The notes beneath the pieces are model-generated. The model had not been told where the DNA came from and searched no databases. It worked only from the letters and a program-made list of their open reading frames with translations. Position numbers and translations under genes: made by a program. A stretch of 15,353 bases of DNA from Verrucomicrobiota bacterium (GTDB lineage Bacteria; Verrucomicrobiota; Verrucomicrobiia; Limisphaerales; UBA8199), in NCBI GenBank assembly GCA_026397855.1, contig JAPLUA010000016.1, positions 1-15,353 of the forward strand. Reading direction: 5' to 3'. The stretch's first letter is position 1. The number at the start of each line of letters is the position of its first letter. Positions 1-6,712 of the stretch are shown here, piece by piece.

Positions 1-332
1 ACATCGAGGCCGCCCTCGGTCGTTACCTCCTGCCGCCGCTCGGGGACCAGGCAGATGATGTCCGGCTTGAGCTTGAGGGCGATGGCGACGATCTCCGGCG
101 CGTTGGCCATTTCCAGGTTGAGGCGCGTCTTGATCATCTCGCGCAGCTTCCAGATGTCGCGGTCCTGCATGTGCCGCCGGTCCTCGCGCAGATGGGCTGT
201 GATCCCGTGGGCTCCCGCGACTTCGCAAACCAGCGCGGCGGCGACCGGGTCCGGCTCGCCCGCGCCGCGACCGCGGTAGCGGGCCTCACGAAGGGTGGCT
301 ACATGATCAATATTTACGCCCAGCTTTAGCAT
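1..332 (-). CDS. pdxJ: Pyridoxine 5'-phosphate synthase PdxJ, C-terminus cut by window edge
   Basis: PdxJ condenses 1-deoxy-D-xylulose 5-phosphate with 3-amino-2-oxopropyl phosphate to make pyridoxine 5'-phosphate, the last ring-forming step of DXP-dependent vitamin B6 synthesis in the cytoplasm. Translating the minus strand from the ATG at 332 gives MLKLGVNIDHVATLREAR, the family signature start (N7, D9, H10 at the first strand of the TIM barrel). ITAHLREDRRHMQDRD (about residues 44-59) carries the conserved catalytic His (H47) and Arg, and LNLEMANAPEIV lies further on. About 110 of the usual ~240 residues are visible; the rest lies left of the window. The frame is open to the edge with no defect. 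It diverges from the radical SAM gene across about 140 nt. The next ATG upstream runs into an in-frame stop, so 332 is a secure start. Identification is firm; only completeness is unknown. Confidence 0.95.
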   Translation of the reverse strand, partial: MLKLGVNIDHVATLREARYRGRGAGEPDPVAAALVCEVAGAHGITAHLREDRRHMQDRDIWKLREMIKTRLNLEMANAPEIVAIALKLKPDIICLVPERRQEVTTEGGLD

Positions 333-471
333 GTGCCCATAATATGGTTCAGCATACGGGCGATTCGCAACCCGATTCCCTCGGCTTGCGATGATTCCGA
401 GGTCGGGCTCCGCGCAAAGAAATCATTGCCCGGGCGCTGGCTTTACCGACAGAATGCGCGAATCTAACAAC
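333..471. promoter_or_regulatory. Divergent intergenic region with interrupted hairpin (371-407)
   Basis: This gap separates the starts of pdxJ (minus) and the radical SAM gene (plus), so both promoters should lie here or close by. It contains an inverted repeat: CCCGA (371-375) and CCTCGG (379-384) pair with CCGAGG (397-402) and TCGGG (403-407). That makes 11 base pairs with a 3-nt bulge and a 12-nt loop. There is no T-run, so it does not look like a simple terminator; it could be a 5' leader structure or an operator. A TATTAT element on the minus strand about 10 nt before the pdxJ ATG resembles a -10 box, but no convincing -35 box at normal spacing was found. Confidence 0.35.
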
Positions 472-1314
472 ATGAGCACCGCCGCCTTAACACGCCCCGG
501 GACGCCGTCAACCACGGCAGCCCCAGCCGTGGATTTCTCGCGCCCGGCAGTCCGGCCCAAGGCCGGCGCGTTCAAGCTCATCGGGGAGGTTCTCCGCCAT
601 GGCGGGCCGGGCTACCTCCAGTTTGCGATCACCAACATTTGCAACGCCAAGTGCGACTTCTGCGGATTTGCCGTGGACCGGTTCGATCCCAAGCAGCGCC
701 GCACGGTCACGCTGCAGGAGGCGCGCGACGTCATTGATATTTGCGTGAGGAACCACATCGGCTACCTGCTGTTCGTCGGCGGCGAGCCGCTGGTCCACAA
801 AGACCTGCGGGCGATGACCCGCTACGCAGCGGAGCGCGGCATTCATCCGATGGTCTGCACCAACGGGTCGCTCTGGACCGACCAGAACATGCGGGATCTG
901 GCCTCCGACGGCCTGTCGAGCGTCATCATGTCCATTGACGCGCACGATGTGGCCAGGCACGAGAATAACCGCGGGCTGCCCGAGGTGTGCCGGAAGATCA
1001 AGCACGCCAACGAGGTGTTCCAGGGGCTGGGCGTCCAGACGACCGCAAGCGTCACGGCCAGCAAGCTGATTGACGATTACGACAAGCTGCCGGGTTTCCT
1101 CACGGAACTGGGGTTTAAGAGCTGCACCTTCAGCTACCCGCTCAGCAGCCTGGCGTCGAGCTACCTGAGCTTCACCTGCGCAAGGAGCCGGAGAAGTTCG
1201 GCTGCCTGGGCGGGCACAAATACTTCTACCTGGACTGGCATCTCAACCTCTACCGCTGCCACTTCTGGGAGACGCCGATGTGCAACATCTACGACTTTGA
1301 CCAGTCGAAGCTGA
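472..1314 (+). CDS. Radical SAM protein, N-terminal part; frame broken near 1170
   Basis: This is a radical SAM enzyme, which uses a [4Fe-4S] cluster to split S-adenosylmethionine; its substrate is unknown. The text NICNAKCDFCGF holds the CxxxCxxC cluster motif, followed by FVGGEPLVHKDL (the GGEP motif that contacts SAM), VCTNGSLW and VIMSIDAHD, all usual for the radical SAM barrel. Sense coding runs to about 1173 (FSYPLSSLASSYLSF). The frame then turns into low-complexity Arg/Ser/Thr-rich text up to the stop at 1314, while the matching C-terminal sequence continues in another frame (next entry). The gene is therefore broken by an indel or the assembly is wrong. I chose ATG 472 (MSTAALTRPG) because earlier in-frame ATGs at 391 and 454 add residues without family character and 391 lies inside the hairpin; no clear ribosome binding site settles it. 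It diverges from pdxJ and leads a tight plus-strand run. Confidence 0.8.
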   Translation: MSTAALTRPGTPSTTAAPAVDFSRPAVRPKAGAFKLIGEVLRHGGPGYLQFAITNICNAKCDFCGFAVDRFDPKQRRTVTLQEARDVIDICVRNHIGYLLFVGGEPLVHKDLRAMTRYAAERGIHPMVCTNGSLWTDQNMRDLASDGLSSVIMSIDAHDVARHENNRGLPEVCRKIKHANEVFQGLGVQTTASVTASKLIDDYDKLPGFLTELGFKSCTFSYPLSSLASSYLSFTCARSRRSSAAWAGTNTSTWTGISTSTAATSGRRRCATSTTLTSRS

Positions 1315-1517
1315 TCCGGGACGGCTGCACCCGGTGCATGATTGATTGCTACCGGGATCCCAGCGTGCTCCAGTTCGTGGCCATCAGCGCCAGCGACGCC
1401 TGGAACAACCTCAAGCGGGGACGGCTCCTGGCCGCGGCGCGGAACATCTTCGACGCCCGGAACCTGACCTCGATCAAGGCCGTCTGGGATGATCGCAAGT
1501 GGATCGGGGGCGTTTAG
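1170..1517 (+). pseudogene. Radical SAM protein, out-of-frame C-terminal part (SPASM-like Cys cluster)
   Basis: In a frame different from the N-terminal part, the sequence reads LHLRKEPEKFGCLGGHKYFYLDWHLNLYRCH and then DGCTRCMIDCYRDPSVLQF, ending at a TAG at 1515-1517. The cysteines (FGCLGG, YRCH, GCTRCMIDC) look like an auxiliary-cluster region of the SPASM/twitch kind found at the C-terminus of many radical SAM enzymes, and YFYLDWHLNLYRCH is typical of it. The first ATG in this frame is at 1278, so a gene caller would report 1278-1517 (79 aa), but recognisable sequence begins near 1170. Together with the previous entry this is one gene. As I recall related proteins, about 40 residues between YLSF and LHLR are also missing, so this looks like a deletion that shifts the frame, not a single-base error. 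Whether this is biological or an assembly fault cannot be decided here. Confidence 0.7.
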
Positions 1518-1527
1518 CCCGCACTGA

Positions 1528-2313
1528 ATGAACGTTTCGCCTCCATGCCGGCGAGCCTTCACCCTGGTCGAGTTGCTGGTGGTGATTGCCATCATCGCTG
1601 TTCTCGCCGCACTGCTGCTCCCGGCGCTGGCATCGGCGCGTGACCAGGGCCGGAAGGCCGCCTGCCTGTCCAACCTGCGGCAGATCGGCATCGGCCTGAT
1701 CAACTACGCCACCGACAACGATGGCAAGATCCCGTTCGGCCCCAAGGCGCCGCCGTTCACCAATCCCGCCGACTTCTATCCCTCCACAGGTGCGCCCACG
1801 AGCCTGATCTCCCTCCAGAGCGGGGCACCGGTGGGTCTGGGCCTGATGCTGGCGCAACAACTGGCCGGCCAGCCCAAAGTCCTGTTCTGCCCCGGCAGCG
1901 ATCAGCCGATGGATGCCAGCGCAGAGCTGGCCAGGGTCGGCACGAGCCAGGCTCAAAGCAGCTACTACTACCGCCATGCGGGCAACACGCGGTTGTATGA
2001 TAGTCCCGGCAGCCAACCCATGCCGGACAACATCCAGCTCGACCGCCTGGGCAACAACCGCAACGGTGTCCCTATCCGCGCGCTGGCCCTGGACACCCTC
2101 TTCCTCTGCCCCCCGGACCTGGCACCGTTCAACGTCAAGCCGCGCACCCACCACCGCCAGCGGTTTGCCGACATCCTGTTCTCGGACGGCCACGTGGTCT
2201 CCCGGCCCAACGCGGATGGCGGTCTCACCGTGGACCTCCAGAACTACGCGGAGATCCGCAGCGCGTTCGACAAGATATTGAAAGTCCTGGAGCAGGCTGA
2301 TACACAGTTCTGA
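1528..2313 (+). CDS. Prepilin-type N-terminal cleavage/methylation domain protein
   Basis: This is a 261-residue pseudopilin-like protein. A short basic leader (MNVSPPCRRA) precedes FTLVELLVVIAIIAVLAALLLPAL, the class III signal and hydrophobic helix cut by prepilin peptidase. Cleavage would fall between A10 and F11 (Ala instead of the commoner Gly at -1), leaving the conserved Glu at position +5. After the helix come ASARDQGRKAACLSNLRQIGIGLINYATDNDGKIP and, near the end, ILFSDGHVVSRPN. This layout matches the very numerous planctomycete/verrucomicrobial pseudopilin-like proteins (H-X9-DG/DUF1559-like), whose roles are mostly unknown; most are thought to sit in the inner membrane with a periplasmic globular domain. 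It starts 10 nt after the radical SAM stop and ends 1 nt before the next ATG, so co-transcription with both neighbours is likely. No pilus assembly genes are nearby. Confidence 0.88.
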   Translation: MNVSPPCRRAFTLVELLVVIAIIAVLAALLLPALASARDQGRKAACLSNLRQIGIGLINYATDNDGKIPFGPKAPPFTNPADFYPSTGAPTSLISLQSGAPVGLGLMLAQQLAGQPKVLFCPGSDQPMDASAELARVGTSQAQSSYYYRHAGNTRLYDSPGSQPMPDNIQLDRLGNNRNGVPIRALALDTLFLCPPDLAPFNVKPRTHHRQRFADILFSDGHVVSRPNADGGLTVDLQNYAEIRSAFDKILKVLEQADTQF

Positions 2314-2314
2314 C

Positions 2315-2872
2315 ATGCAGAATCAATCTCTCGGCATTACGCGCGCGAAAGCGGCACTGGTGGTTGTGGATATCCAGGAACGGCTGCTCCCGGCCATTTC
2401 GGATAAGGAGCGGGTCGTCGGGAACGCGTTGCGCCTGGTTAAAGGTGCGGCCATTCTCGGGGTGCCTGTGCTGGTAACCGAGCAGTATCGCAAGGGGCTA
2501 GGCGCCACGGTGGCCGAAGTGGCCTCGGCCATTCCCGGATTCGCGCCGATGGAAAAGCTCACCTTCAGCGCGTGCCGCACCCCGGGCTTCACCGACGCCC
2601 TCCGGGCGCGACACGGCGCGGATGTCATCCTCTGCGGGATCGAAGCCCACGTCTGCGTGCTGCAGACCTGCCTGGACCTGCTGGCCGAAGGCTTCCGGGT
2701 GTTCGTGGCAGCCGACGCTGTGTCATCGCGGACGCCGGAGAACTATGGCATGGCCCTGGACCGGATGCGCGCAGCGGGAGGGGTGATTGTCTCCAGCGAA
2801 ATGGTGCTCTTCGAGCTGCTCGAAAAAGCCGGGACGGACGAGTTCAAGCAGGTTCTCGCCCTGGTCAAATAG
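2315..2872 (+). CDS. Isochorismatase-fold cysteine hydrolase (YcaC-like)
   Basis: This is a 185-residue cytoplasmic hydrolase of the isochorismatase superfamily, about the normal size. The catalytic triad is visible: Asp19 in ALVVVDIQERLLP, Lys81 in PMEKLTFSAC, and the nucleophile Cys114 in CGIEAHVCVLQT, where GIEAHVC is the usual cis-peptide/nucleophile segment. A late VAADAVSSRTPENYGMALDRM block is also typical. The sequence resembles the YcaC-like/nicotinamidase-related group, which splits amide or carbamoyl bonds; the true substrate cannot be read from sequence. The ATG is only 1 nt after the stop of the pseudopilin gene, so translational coupling is likely. Its stop is 6 nt from the stop of the convergent DUF1080 gene, leaving almost no room for a separate terminator. 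Confidence 0.88.
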   Translation: MQNQSLGITRAKAALVVVDIQERLLPAISDKERVVGNALRLVKGAAILGVPVLVTEQYRKGLGATVAEVASAIPGFAPMEKLTFSACRTPGFTDALRARHGADVILCGIEAHVCVLQTCLDLLAEGFRVFVAADAVSSRTPENYGMALDRMRAAGGVIVSSEMVLFELLEKAGTDEFKQVLALVK

Positions 2873-2878
2873 CGCGGC

Positions 2879-3529
2879 TCAGTCGAGGCGTTTCACGCGG
2901 GGATTCTTGTAGCGCACGACGCTCTTGGGATCGTGGCCCTGGAACGCGAAGGTCCCTTCGCCCAGCTTGTGCTCGAAATCCTTGCCGGCCACGGTTCCCG
3001 GCGGCTCGATGTATTGCAGCACCTTCTTGCCATCCACCAGCACGGTAACGCTGTTGCCCTGGACGATGATTTCCTGGGTCCACCACTTGCCATCCTGCGC
3101 CGCCGAGGGCGCAAGATTCACCAGGCCATAGAGGCTGCCGGTCTTGATCCAGTCGCTCTGCGTGTTGTTGACCTGGCATTCGTAGCCCCCTTTGGGCCAT
3201 CCTTGAGACTGGTAGCGCGTGTGAAAGTATATCCCTCCATTCGAGTGCTCGTCGGTCATGACGTCCACCTTCAGGTGGAAGTTCTTAAACGGCTTGTCAT
3301 CCCCCACGTAAAACAGGTGACTGCGGTTGCCCTGCGCCACAAATGCCCCTTCCTTCAAGGTCCAGGTATCCTTGTTTTCCTCGGCGATTTTCCAGCCGTT
3401 AAAGGTCTTACCGTCGGAAAGGGCTGTGAAGCCGGGTTCGACCTCGGCGCTCGCCGGCAGCACAGCGGCGGCGAGAATGGATGTGGCTATCAGAGAGAAG
3501 AAAAGAGTTCGTTTCATGGGAGTAGACAT
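2879..3529 (-). CDS. Exported DUF1080 (3-keto-disaccharide hydrolase-like) protein
   Basis: This is a 216-residue secreted protein of the DUF1080 family, a jelly-roll (concanavalin-like) fold. Members have been linked to hydrolysis of 3-keto-glycosides or to carbohydrate binding. The signal peptide is clear: MKRTLFFSLIATSILAAAVLPASAE. Then follow FTALSDGKTFNGWK, TWTLKEGAFVAQG, SNGGIYFHTRYQSQGWPKGGYECQVNNT, TGSLYGLV, WWTQEIIVQGNSVTVLVDGKKVLQY and FAFQGHDPKSVVRYKNPRVKRLD, the usual order of family blocks to the C-terminus. I chose ATG 3529 (MSTPMKR) because a GAAGG lies about 10 nt before it; ATG 3517 (MKRT) gives a cleaner signal peptide and is possible. It is the last gene of the minus-strand group, about 65 nt after the alcohol dehydrogenase. 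Confidence 0.9.
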   Translation of the reverse strand: MSTPMKRTLFFSLIATSILAAAVLPASAEVEPGFTALSDGKTFNGWKIAEENKDTWTLKEGAFVAQGNRSHLFYVGDDKPFKNFHLKVDVMTDEHSNGGIYFHTRYQSQGWPKGGYECQVNNTQSDWIKTGSLYGLVNLAPSAAQDGKWWTQEIIVQGNSVTVLVDGKKVLQYIEPPGTVAGKDFEHKLGEGTFAFQGHDPKSVVRYKNPRVKRLD

Positions 3530-3594
3530 TAAACGGGCGCCTTCGGAGCGCAAGAGAAAACAGGCACCCGCTAATCCCGTGCCCCAGGCACAAG

Positions 3595-4743
3595 TCAGAG
3601 GGCGCGCCTTAGAATCTCCGCCAGCTCCCCGGCCGTCAGGACAATCGGGTTGGCCTTCATGCTGCTGGCATTGGCGGCTTTGTGAACCAGATCAGCCACA
3701 TGCTCCTCCCTGAGGCCGTAGCAGCCAAGACCCGGGATCTGCAAATCGCCTGCCAGTTCCCGAACCCATTCCACCCCGGCCTCAGCCGTCGCCCCAGGCC
3801 TGCCTGTGACCACTCGCGCCACTTCCTCGTATCGGGACAACGCCTCGCTCCGGGGTTGGCGTTCGCGCAGGGCGCGCAGGTTGATCTCCATCACCGGCGG
3901 CAGCGCGCATACTGCCCCGTGGGGCGCCGGGAACATGCCGCCAATCGGTCCGGCAAAACCATGCGCCGCTCCCAGCCCGGCGTTCGCCAGCGCCAGCCCG
4001 CCAAACAGGCTGACCACAGCCATGTCCTCCCGGGCGGCGGCGTTGCGGCCATCCTGGACGGCTGCCCGCAGCGAGCGCGCAGCCCGGCGCATGCCCTCCA
4101 CGCACACCGCGTCGGTCATCGGATTGGGACGGGAGCAGACGTAGGGCTCGATCACCTGCGTCAGCGCGTCCAGGCCGGTGCTGGCCGTCACAGCGGGCGG
4201 CAAATCATAGGTCAGCTCGGGATCCACAAGGGCGATCCGGGGCAGCATCAGCGGGCTGCGCAGGCTCACCTTGACGCCGTGCTCCGGCGAAGCCAGCACG
4301 GCGTTGCGCGTGACCTCGGAGCCCGTTCCTGCGGTGGTTGGAATCGCAACGAATGGCGCGGACGCCCTGGTTAGCGCCTTGCCGCGGCCGATCACCTCCA
4401 GGTAATCCAGCAGCTCGCCGTCATTGGTGAGCATCGCGGCGATTGCCTTGCCGGCATCCAGCGCGCTGCCGCCGCCGAAGCCGATTACAAGGTCGCATTG
4501 AACCTCGCGGGCCAGGGCGATTCCCCGCCGCGCGGTTTCAATGTCCGGCTCGCCGTGGACAGCAAAGGTGGCAGCACTGATACCACGCCCGCGCAGCAGG
4601 GCGATCAGGGGTTCAGCGCGCCGTGCATCCCGGCCGGTCACGACGAGCGCCGACCGGCCCAGTCCGTCAAGCAGCGGCCCGGAAGAGCGCAGGCTGCCGG
4701 CGCCAAAAACGATCCGCGTTGCGGTGGCAAATTCAAAGTTCAC
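3595..4743 (-). CDS. Iron-type (group III) alcohol dehydrogenase with His-to-Gln at one metal ligand
   Basis: This is a 382-residue NAD(P)-dependent alcohol dehydrogenase of the iron-containing family (lactaldehyde/butanol dehydrogenase and maleylacetate reductase relatives). GFGGGSALDAGKA (about residues 88-100) is the dinucleotide loop and AIPTTAGTGSEVT (133-145) the family signature. Metal-ligand positions are Asp192 in GLDALTQVIEPYV, His261 in GAAHGFAGPIGG and His275 in PAPHGAVCA. The position four after the Asp, usually His (DALTH), is Gln196 here. I believe this Gln occurs in a known subgroup, but metal preference could differ. The start is a GTG at 4743 giving MNFEFATATRIVFGAG, a normal family N-terminus. 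The ABM-fold gene ends 15 nt upstream on the same strand, so the two are probably one transcript. The substrate is unknown. Confidence 0.92.
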   Translation of the reverse strand: MNFEFATATRIVFGAGSLRSSGPLLDGLGRSALVVTGRDARRAEPLIALLRGRGISAATFAVHGEPDIETARRGIALAREVQCDLVIGFGGGSALDAGKAIAAMLTNDGELLDYLEVIGRGKALTRASAPFVAIPTTAGTGSEVTRNAVLASPEHGVKVSLRSPLMLPRIALVDPELTYDLPPAVTASTGLDALTQVIEPYVCSRPNPMTDAVCVEGMRRAARSLRAAVQDGRNAAAREDMAVVSLFGGLALANAGLGAAHGFAGPIGGMFPAPHGAVCALPPVMEINLRALRERQPRSEALSRYEEVARVVTGRPGATAEAGVEWVRELAGDLQIPGLGCYGLREEHVADLVHKAANASSMKANPIVLTAGELAEILRRAL

Positions 4744-4758
4744 AGGCGCAGCCCGCAG

Positions 4759-5064
4759 CTACCATCCCTGGTCATCCGGATAAACATTCCCATACTTAAC
4801 ACTGGTGCGCGCCCCGGCCATCATCGGCGCCACGAGGTCGCGCCACGTTTGGTAGTGCACGGTTTCCTTGTGTGCGGCCGGGGCCTGCGCATCGCGGTAA
4901 GCCTCTACCAGCACGAATCGCGTGGGATCATCCTGCTGCCGGGCAACGTCAAACCGCGCGATGCCCGGCTCTTTTACGCTCTCCCGCGCGTTGGCCAGCG
5001 TCGCCTGCATGAAAGCCTCCACGCACTCGGGTTTCACATGAACATGAACGTGAACAATTAACAT
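4759..5064 (-). CDS. ABM-fold monooxygenase (YgiN/LsrG-like dimeric alpha-beta barrel protein)
   Basis: This is a small protein (101 residues) of the antibiotic biosynthesis monooxygenase (ABM) family, a dimeric ferredoxin-like fold that includes quinol monooxygenase YgiN and the autoinducer-2 processing protein LsrG. From the ATG at 5064 it reads MLIVHVHVHVKPECVEAFMQATLANA, then EPGIARFDVARQQDDPTRFVLVEAYRD and HKETVHYQTWRD, the family's full set of blocks. The frame is open upstream to a TTG at 5142, but the extra 26 residues have no family character, so the ATG is preferred; no clear ribosome binding site is seen. It lies between msrB and the alcohol dehydrogenase with short gaps. The substrate is unknown; pairing with an alcohol dehydrogenase suggests a small carbonyl metabolite (inference). 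Confidence 0.87.
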   Translation of the reverse strand: MLIVHVHVHVKPECVEAFMQATLANARESVKEPGIARFDVARQQDDPTRFVLVEAYRDAQAPAAHKETVHYQTWRDLVAPMMAGARTSVKYGNVYPDDQGW

Positions 5065-5147
5065 AATCGCTGAATCGGTCGCACAGCCAGTGGGCGGCAA
5101 CGCATCCGGGTGGAAGATGGGCCAAGGGTTCCGGTGCTTCAACTCTT

Positions 5148-5786
5148 TTAGCGCTTGGGCTCTTTGCCCGCCTTGGGCTCCTTCGGCTTGTAAGCTCCGG
5201 ACTTAATGAACGGCTCCAGGTAAGCGCCGTAGCCCGCCTGCTCCATTTCCCCGACGGGAATGAAGCGCAAGGAGGCCGAGTTGATGCAGTAGCGCAATTT
5301 GCCCGGTCCCGGCCCATCATTGAACACATGTCCCAGATGCGAGTCCGCCGTCTTCGACCGGACCTCGATCCGCTCCATGCCGTGCGAAGGATCCGCGCGC
5401 TCGACGACCTCCTTGCTTTCCACCGGCCGGGTAAAGCTGGGCCAGCCGCACCCCGAGTCAAACTTGTCCAGCGAGCTGAAGAGCGCTTCCCCGGAAACGA
5501 TGTCCACATAGAGGCCGGGCTTCTTGTTGTCCCAGAAGTCGTTCCGGAACGGCGGCTCGGTGGCGGCCTGCTGCGTGACGGAATACTGGATGGGGGTAAG
5601 CTTCTGCTTAAGCTCCCCGGCTGAGGGTTTGGAGTATGGATTCATGGCGGCATTGGTTGATGCGATCGAAAGCGCGGGATGATTTGTGGCGGTCGTCTGG
5701 GACTGCGCCTGCGACCAGCCGGCGAGCACCACCGCCGCCAGCGCCGGCACCGCCATCCGGCAGCGCATTCGTTTCGCGTTTCTCAT
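5148..5786 (-). CDS. msrB: Exported peptide-methionine (R)-S-oxide reductase, zinc-less type
   Basis: MsrB reduces the R form of methionine sulfoxide in oxidised proteins. The 212-residue product has an N-terminal hydrophobic signal (MRMAVPALAAVVLAGWSQAQ area, residues 7-28), so it probably acts in the periplasm or is membrane-anchored. The MsrB domain spans about residues 55-190: TPIQYSVTQQAATEPPFRNDFWDN, GLYVDIVSGEALFSSLDKFDSGCGWPSF (resolving Cys113), DSHLGHVFNDGPGP and RYCINSASLRFIP (catalytic Cys167). The CxxC pairs that bind structural zinc in many MsrB proteins are absent (VDIVSGE replaces the first), as in the zinc-free MsrB domains of secreted or fused MsrA/MsrB proteins. A Lys-rich tail (KPKEPKAGKEPKR) follows. 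I chose ATG 5786 because it begins just before the signal; an upstream start at 5906 would add a Cys-rich stretch and overlap the divergent aldolase gene. Confidence 0.93.
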   Translation of the reverse strand: MRNAKRMRCRMAVPALAAVVLAGWSQAQSQTTATNHPALSIASTNAAMNPYSKPSAGELKQKLTPIQYSVTQQAATEPPFRNDFWDNKKPGLYVDIVSGEALFSSLDKFDSGCGWPSFTRPVESKEVVERADPSHGMERIEVRSKTADSHLGHVFNDGPGPGKLRYCINSASLRFIPVGEMEQAGYGAYLEPFIKSGAYKPKEPKAGKEPKR

Positions 5787-5893
5787 GGGGAAATCATAGC
5801 ACACCCGGGAGTGTTTTGCGCAAGCGCTGCATTGGCACGGATGATTCCATGCTCGCAGGCTGGCGCGGACCCGCATAAACTCCCGGCAATCGC
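5787..5893. promoter_or_regulatory. Divergent promoter region between msrB and aldolase genes
   Basis: About 107 nt separate the starts of two divergent transcription units, so promoters for both should lie here. It contains the palindrome TTGCGCAA (5816-5823) followed at once by AGCGCT (5823-5828), a possible operator. I could not find a convincing sigma-70 -35/-10 pair on either strand, so the placement is by context only. Confidence 0.3.
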
Positions 5894-6688
5894 ATGATGA
5901 GACCATCGCTTGTCCAGAAGAAGATAGCCCGGGGCAAACCTGCCTGGTGTGCCAAGGCCTGTTACAACGACCCTGAATTGGTCGAGCTGATGGGCAACTT
6001 CGGGCTCGATGCCATCTGGATCTGCCTCGAACACAAACGCCTGGATCCCTCGGCGACCTATGCCCTCATCCAGGCCTGCCGGCTGGCGGGCACCGATGCT
6101 GTCATGCGGGTCAAGCCTGCCAATTACAGCGACCTGCTGCCGCTGCTGGAAGCCGGCGCCAGCGGAATCATGCTCCCGCGGGTTCGCTGCGTGGAGGAGG
6201 TCCGGGAAGTCGTTGCCGCCATGAAATACCCGCCGATGGGCCGGCGCGGCTATGATGCCATCCATGCCGACGCGCGTTTCGGGCTGGGCTCCCCGGCTGA
6301 CTACATGGCCGAGGCGAACCGCGAGACCACCCTGCTCGTGCAGATCGAGGAGCCGGAGGTGATCCCACACCTTGACGCCATTGCGGCACTGCCGGGGGTG
6401 GACGTGCTGTTTGTCGGGCCGGCGGATCTCTCCCTGGGGCTCGGCAGATTCGGGCAGCCGGAAGCGCCCGAGTTGGCAGCCGTGTTGAAGCAGGTTGCCG
6501 AGACCTGCCGGCGCCACGGCAAGACGGCCGGCATTCCCTGCGCCCCCGCGCAGGTCGAGCGCTATTACGACATGGGGTATCGCTTCTTCAATGTGCTGAG
6601 CGATTACCGCTGCGTCGTTGATGGCTTTAACCAGGCGAAGGCCAAGCTGGGTTCCCTCTGGGACGGCGAGCGGCCCGGAAAACCGTAG
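5894..6688 (+). CDS. HpcH/HpaI family aldolase (class II, 2-keto-3-deoxy sugar acid type)
   Basis: This is a 264-residue cytoplasmic aldolase of the HpcH/HpaI (2,4-dihydroxyhept-2-ene-1,7-dioate / 2-keto-3-deoxy-L-rhamnonate aldolase) family. Such metal-dependent enzymes split a 2-keto acid to pyruvate plus an aldehyde. Visible family residues are His47 in IWICLEHKRLDP (base), Arg72 in VMRVKP, Glu152 in LLVQIEEPEVI and Asp178 in LFVGPADLSLGLG; the last two belong to the metal site. KYPPMGRRGY (111-120) and EAGASGIMLPRV (86-96) are also standard. One difference is that the usual Asp/Gly next to His47 (WIDLEHG) is replaced by ICLEHK. The start is ATGATG at 5894/5897. The FAD oxidoreductase begins about 25 nt after its stop, suggesting an operon for sugar-acid use. 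The exact substrate cannot be told. Confidence 0.9.
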   Translation: MMRPSLVQKKIARGKPAWCAKACYNDPELVELMGNFGLDAIWICLEHKRLDPSATYALIQACRLAGTDAVMRVKPANYSDLLPLLEAGASGIMLPRVRCVEEVREVVAAMKYPPMGRRGYDAIHADARFGLGSPADYMAEANRETTLLVQIEEPEVIPHLDAIAALPGVDVLFVGPADLSLGLGRFGQPEAPELAAVLKQVAETCRRHGKTAGIPCAPAQVERYYDMGYRFFNVLSDYRCVVDGFNQAKAKLGSLWDGERPGKP

Positions 6689-6712
6689 TGACCGCGACGT
6701 TGCTGGACTTCT

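Noticed and set aside
512..532. Perfect 7-bp inverted repeat CCACGGC / GCCGTGG with a 7-nt loop
   Set aside because: It lies in the N-terminal coding part of the radical SAM gene with no sign of a function; it would matter only if the true start were downstream.
1474..2316. 280-codon minus-strand open frame
   Set aside because: It is antisense to the pseudopilin gene, which has an unmistakable prepilin signal.
2873..2878. Possible terminator between the two convergent stops
   Set aside because: Only 6 nt separate the genes and no hairpin with a T-run is visible around them.
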